Origin: Planctomycetota bacterium
GTDB lineage: Bacteria; Planctomycetota; Phycisphaerae; Phycisphaerales; UBA1924
Direction of reading: 5' to 3'
Assembly (NCBI GenBank): GCA_023429345.1
Contig: JAEYVB010000233.1
Coordinates: 1-12,514 of the forward strand
DNA length: 12,514 bases
Below are positions 7,244-12,514 of the stretch, one piece after another (the first letter of the stretch is position 1; the number at the start of each line of letters is the position of its first letter). The notes below the pieces were generated by a model. The model did not search any database. It was not told the origin of the DNA and worked only from the letters and a program-made list of their open reading frames with translations. A program made the translations under genes and the position numbers.

Positions 7244-8764
7244 ATGCGAGCACTCCTCACCGCGGCCGCGGCGCTGGCGTTCACCGCCGGCGCTGCTGCG
7301 CAGCCCTGGCCGCAGTTCGCGGGCGATGCCTCCCGCACCTCCGCGGCCGCCACTGCCCCATCATCGCTCGGGCAGCCAAGTTGGGTCGTTTCGGAATACC
7401 AGGGACAGCCCATCACATTCGTGGGCCAGGGATCGGTCGTAACGGACGGCCTGCGGGTGTATGCCTCGGGCAAGGTGGGCGGGCAGCAGCGGCTCTTTGC
7501 GATAGGTCAGGAATCGGGGACCATCGCCTGGTCGGCGCCGATCGCGGCGACGTACCTCGATTCGTGGTCCTCGCCGGCGGTGGACCTACCGCGCGGGCAG
7601 GTCATCACGGCCAGCGGACGCTTTGTATCGGCGTTCGATCTCGGCACCGGTTCGCTGCGCTGGCAGACCGAACTCGAGCGCAACGTGGTAAACGCGTCGC
7701 CCCTGGTCGTCGAAGATGCTGGCCGTCTCTTCATCACCGATTACGACGGATTCGGACTCTCCGCGCGGCTCTACTGCATCGATCTCGACCCGCCCAATCC
7801 GGGGGCGATTCTCTGGTCCGTGACCCTCGGAGGGTCGTCGGGCAACACCCCGGCCTACGCGGACGGCCGGGTGTTCGTTCCCGCCTGCGCCGGGCCCGGG
7901 AGCGGCGATGCCGGGGTTATCTACGCGTTCCCGGCGGCCGCGGCCGCTGCGCCCGAGCCGCTGTGGGTGTTCACCAATCCGCAGCAGAGCGGCTTCTTCG
8001 GCGGCGTCAGCATTTCCGGCGGGTCCGTCTTTGCCGCCAGCTACGCCCTGTATGGCGGGCAGCTCGCGGCGAACCTGGTGAAGGTGGATGCCGCGGCGGG
8101 GCAACTTCGTTGGAGCGTCCCCTGCAACCGGACCGACTCCACGCCGGTGCCGCTCCCGGACGGGCGCGTGGTCCTCTCCGGGGGGATCAACGGGTTCGGC
8201 TCGGTTCCAAGCATCCAGCTCTTCGCCGACAACGGTACTTCCGGGACGATGCTCTGGGATACGGCGCTCGATACCTGGGTTGATTTGAACTCCAACACGG
8301 TCATGGACCCCGGAGAGTTTCTGCTCGTCGGTTGGTGGACGCATCAGCCGGTCGCGTGGACGTCGGCCCGCACCGGCCTCTGGGCAGGGGCGATCACGCC
8401 CGGCACGACCAACTTCGGCGCCTGCACGGACCTCTACCTGCTCGACCTCGCCAGGCACCCGTCCGATCCCGGGTTTGTGCTGGACCACGCCCCAGGCGCG
8501 GGCACCAGCCCCGCGGCCGCGGACAGAATGCTCCTTTCCGTCGGCCCCGCCGGTCTCGCCGCCTTCGGCGGACCACGCTGCTACGCCAACTGCGATTCCA
8601 GCACCACGTCGCCGATGCTCAACGTTGCTGATTTCACCTGCTATCTCGGCGACTTTGCCGCCGGGCGGCCTCGGGCCAACTGCGACCAGAGCACCATCGC
8701 GCCCGTGCTGAACGTGGCGGACTTCACGTGCTTCCTTTCGCGTTTCGCGGGGGGGTGCCCGTGA
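7244..8764 (+). CDS. secreted PQQ-like beta-propeller protein with C-terminal GC-type dockerin
   Basis: This is a 506-residue protein with a signal peptide (MRALLTAAAALAFTAGAAAQ). The mature part starts PWPQFAGDASRTS, the usual opening of PQQ-like (pyrrolo-quinoline-quinone repeat) beta-propellers. Repeated blade signatures follow: LFAIGQESGTIAW, VSAFDLGTGSLRW, LYCIDLDPPNPGAILW and LVKVDAAAGQLRW. No quinone dehydrogenase catalytic domain is evident, so it is probably a binding or scaffold propeller. Residues 446-506 form a dockerin-type tag with two similar repeats (NCDSSTTSPMLNVADFTC and NCDQSTIAPVLNVADFTC), ending GGCP. This 'GC-type' anchor is typical of Phycisphaerae. An acidic stretch DLNSNTVMDPGE may bind calcium. 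A strong Shine-Dalgarno AAGGAGGG (7229-7236) lies 7 bases before the ATG, and only two bases separate it from the preceding gene. The ligand is unknown; a corrinoid is a hypothesis from the riboswitch. Confidence 0.92.
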   Translation: MRALLTAAAALAFTAGAAAQPWPQFAGDASRTSAAATAPSSLGQPSWVVSEYQGQPITFVGQGSVVTDGLRVYASGKVGGQQRLFAIGQESGTIAWSAPIAATYLDSWSSPAVDLPRGQVITASGRFVSAFDLGTGSLRWQTELERNVVNASPLVVEDAGRLFITDYDGFGLSARLYCIDLDPPNPGAILWSVTLGGSSGNTPAYADGRVFVPACAGPGSGDAGVIYAFPAAAAAAPEPLWVFTNPQQSGFFGGVSISGGSVFAASYALYGGQLAANLVKVDAAAGQLRWSVPCNRTDSTPVPLPDGRVVLSGGINGFGSVPSIQLFADNGTSGTMLWDTALDTWVDLNSNTVMDPGEFLLVGWWTHQPVAWTSARTGLWAGAITPGTTNFGACTDLYLLDLARHPSDPGFVLDHAPGAGTSPAAADRMLLSVGPAGLAAFGGPRCYANCDSSTTSPMLNVADFTCYLGDFAAGRPRANCDQSTIAPVLNVADFTCFLSRFAGGCP

Positions 8765-9558
8765 GACGCCGCGGCTTCAGCCTGATCGAGCTTCTCGTCG
8801 TGGTCGCCATTATCGGCATACTGCTCTCGGTGCTGCTGCCGTCATTGGGGGCTGCGCGGGGGCTCGCCCAATCGGGGGCGTGCCTGTCGAACCAGCGGCA
8901 GCTCGTCCTCGGCTGGATGATGTACGCGGACGAACACGACGGGCGTGCCATGCCGCTGGCCGCGGCGGCCGGCGCCGCGCCCGTCTACTGGTGGGGCGCG
9001 ATCACATCCGGCGGACCGGGCCCGGTCGTCGAGCACGCCCGCGGCTTTCTCTCGCCGTACCTGGACTCCGGGCTGTCGCTCGGATCTGTCTACGAGTGCC
9101 CGGCGCAGCCGTGGGGCACGTACCGGGCGCAGCCGGCGGGGCTCTCGCCATCGCAACCGACCAGCACCTACGGCTACAACGGGTACTACCTCTCTCCGGC
9201 CATGACCCCGGGCTGGAACACGGTCATCGGCGGGCAACGCTGGAAGCGCACCTCGGACATCGAGCGGCCGGAGTCGCTCTTTGTCTTCGCCGATACGCTT
9301 CTGGACGGCGAGCCGCCCCGGAACTGCGCGCTGCTCGACCCGCCCGAACTCTTCCACGGCGGCGGCTGGGAGCCTAACCCCTCCCCCACCACCTGCTTCC
9401 GGCACGCGGGGGCCTCGGCGAGCGCGGCCCGGGCCGACGGCTCGGCGGGCGTGTACGCCGCGGCCGCCGGATGGGTCATCACCCCGCGCAGCCGCACGGG
9501 CTCGGTGGGAGTGACAAACGGCCCCCACTACATCCCGGATTGGACACGCTGGCGCTGA
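8761..9558 (+). CDS. prepilin-type N-terminal cleavage/methylation domain protein (type II secretion pseudopilin-like)
   Basis: This is a 265-residue protein starting at GTG 8761, which overlaps the previous stop as GTGA. An in-frame ATG/GTG further upstream would put extra residues before the prepilin motif. The N-terminus RRRGFSLIELLVVVAIIGIL is a textbook type III signal: prepilin peptidase cleaves after Gly, the new N-terminal Phe is methylated, and Glu at mature position 5 is present. Next come CLSNQRQLVLGWMMYADEHDG and a large periplasmic domain with YGYNGYY and VYECPA. The C-terminal H-AGASASAARA-DG resembles the H-X9-DG motif of the large planctomycete pseudopilin-like family, with one extra spacer residue. 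These proteins are membrane-anchored and thought to join pilus-like or secretion assemblies, but individual roles are mostly unknown. Being cotranslated with the propeller suggests it helps display or export the operon's surface proteins. Confidence 0.93.
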   Translation: MRRRGFSLIELLVVVAIIGILLSVLLPSLGAARGLAQSGACLSNQRQLVLGWMMYADEHDGRAMPLAAAAGAAPVYWWGAITSGGPGPVVEHARGFLSPYLDSGLSLGSVYECPAQPWGTYRAQPAGLSPSQPTSTYGYNGYYLSPAMTPGWNTVIGGQRWKRTSDIERPESLFVFADTLLDGEPPRNCALLDPPELFHGGGWEPNPSPTTCFRHAGASASAARADGSAGVYAAAAGWVITPRSRTGSVGVTNGPHYIPDWTRWR

Positions 9559-9569
9559 AAGGCAATCCC

Positions 9570-9851
9570 GTGGAAGACCGGCCGGTTCATCGCTGCGTGT
9601 GCCACGATGTGAGCTTCGCCGATCTCGTCCGCCTGCAGCGCGAGACCGGCGAAGGCTTCGACGCCCTCCAGAGGCGAACGCACGCGGGCACGGGGTGCGG
9701 CCTGTGCCGCCCCTACATCCTCGCGGCGCTCGCCACCGGCGAGACGCGTTTCCCCGTGCTCCCGGAGCCGGTTCTCCGCGAGATCGCGGCCGCGGCAAAA
9801 AAGAAAGGGCCCGCGTCGCTCGACGCGGGCCCTGGTTTCGATCGCCGATAA
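9570..9851 (+). CDS. BFD-like [2Fe-2S]-binding protein
   Basis: This is a 93-residue protein from a GTG at 9570, with GAAAGG (9557-9562) 7 bases upstream. The frame is open further 5' inside the pseudopilin gene, but conserved sequence starts here. Cys9 and Cys11 (CVC) and Cys43 and Cys46 (CGLC) give the CxC-x31-CxxC pattern of the BFD-like [2Fe-2S] domain, close to the spacing in bacterioferritin-associated ferredoxin. Such small domains pass single electrons, for example to reduce bacterioferritin iron, or form part of larger oxidoreductases. The protein has no signal peptide, so it is cytoplasmic, unlike the three exported products before it. It is the last gene of the B12-controlled unit. 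Its final 15 codons include an AAA-AAG-AAA run and a GC hairpin that serve as the terminator of the opposing rpoC. The last 20 or so residues are therefore probably not functionally important. Confidence 0.88.
   Translation: MEDRPVHRCVCHDVSFADLVRLQRETGEGFDALQRRTHAGTGCGLCRPYILAALATGETRFPVLPEPVLREIAAAAKKKGPASLDAGPGFDRR
9797..9832 (-). terminator. intrinsic terminator of rpoC, embedded in the BFD-like gene
   Basis: Read on the minus strand, a perfect 11-bp stem (GGGCCCGCGTC at 9832-9822 with GACGCGGGCCC at 9817-9807, loop of 4) is followed at once by TTTCTTTTTT (9806-9797). It begins 22 bases after the rpoC stop. This is a strong Rho-independent terminator for leftward transcription. On the plus strand the A-run precedes the hairpin, so it is not a good terminator for the rightward operon. 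Confidence 0.93.
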
Positions 9852-9854
9852 ATC

Positions 9855-12514
<2,660 letters not shown>

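Noticed and set aside
6366..8488. Long minus-strand open frames opposite the PEP-CTERM and propeller genes
   Set aside because: They are rich in Arg, Gly and Ala with no motifs, and they lie opposite genes with signal peptides, repeats and sorting tags.
8579..8761. Direct nucleotide repeat that could suggest a repeat element
   Set aside because: It is the pair of dockerin repeats in the propeller gene. The similarity is at protein level and the two copies have diverged in DNA.
9471..9569. Longer ferredoxin starting inside the pseudopilin gene
   Set aside because: The extra residues overlap the pseudopilin coding end and have no BFD similarity. The GTG at 9570 has a Shine-Dalgarno at the correct spacing.
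9797..9832. A_AAA_AAG heptamer in the ferredoxin reading frame followed by a strong hairpin, resembling a programmed -1 frameshift site
   Set aside because: The heptamer is in the right phase, but the spacer to the hairpin is only 3 bases, the -1 frame runs into low-complexity Arg/Pro/Gly-rich antisense of rpoC, and the same bases are fully explained as the rpoC terminator U-tract and stem.

Overview
The window is GC-rich bacterial chromosome, most likely from a planctomycete of the class Phycisphaerae. The best evidence is a C-terminal double-repeat 'GC-type' dockerin tag (repeats of the form NCDxSTxxPxLNVADFTC), a PEP-CTERM-like sorting tail, a prepilin with a long periplasmic domain, and an RNA polymerase beta' subunit carrying a large insertion after the trigger loop. 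The assignment is an inference from these signatures; no 16S gene or other direct marker is present.

Layout. (1) Bases 1-2476, plus strand: the 3' end of a DEAD-box RNA helicase, a predicted lipoprotein alpha/beta hydrolase with a complete catalytic triad, and a flavin reductase-like FMN protein that overlaps the hydrolase by 35 bases. (2) Bases 2473-5942, minus strand: a two-gene ATGA-coupled unit encoding a secreted helical protein with a GspG-like C-terminus and a secreted DUF2961/GH172-type glycoside hydrolase. It meets the flavin reductase tail to tail, with stop codons interlocked in 4 bases. (3) Bases 5943-6422: a divergent intergenic region with a strong promoter, a complete cobalamin riboswitch and a downstream intrinsic terminator. 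(4) Bases 6423-9851, plus strand: a tight four-gene operon under that riboswitch. It encodes a secreted PEP-CTERM-like protein, a secreted PQQ-type beta-propeller with a dockerin, a prepilin-like protein, and a BFD-type [2Fe-2S] ferredoxin. (5) Bases 9855-12514, minus strand: the C-terminal part of rpoC. Its terminator lies inside the end of the ferredoxin gene.

The most interesting part is the B12-controlled operon. None of its genes is a known cobalamin biosynthesis or transport gene, yet the leader is a textbook cobalamin aptamer with an attenuation-type platform. A working hypothesis is a planctomycete cell-surface system for capturing or handling corrinoids, functionally parallel to the surface beta-propeller BtuG of Bacteroidetes. 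The riboswitch and gene order are read directly from the sequence; the B12-capture role is inference. A second point worth checking is that the beta' subunit lacks all four cysteines of its usual second zinc site.
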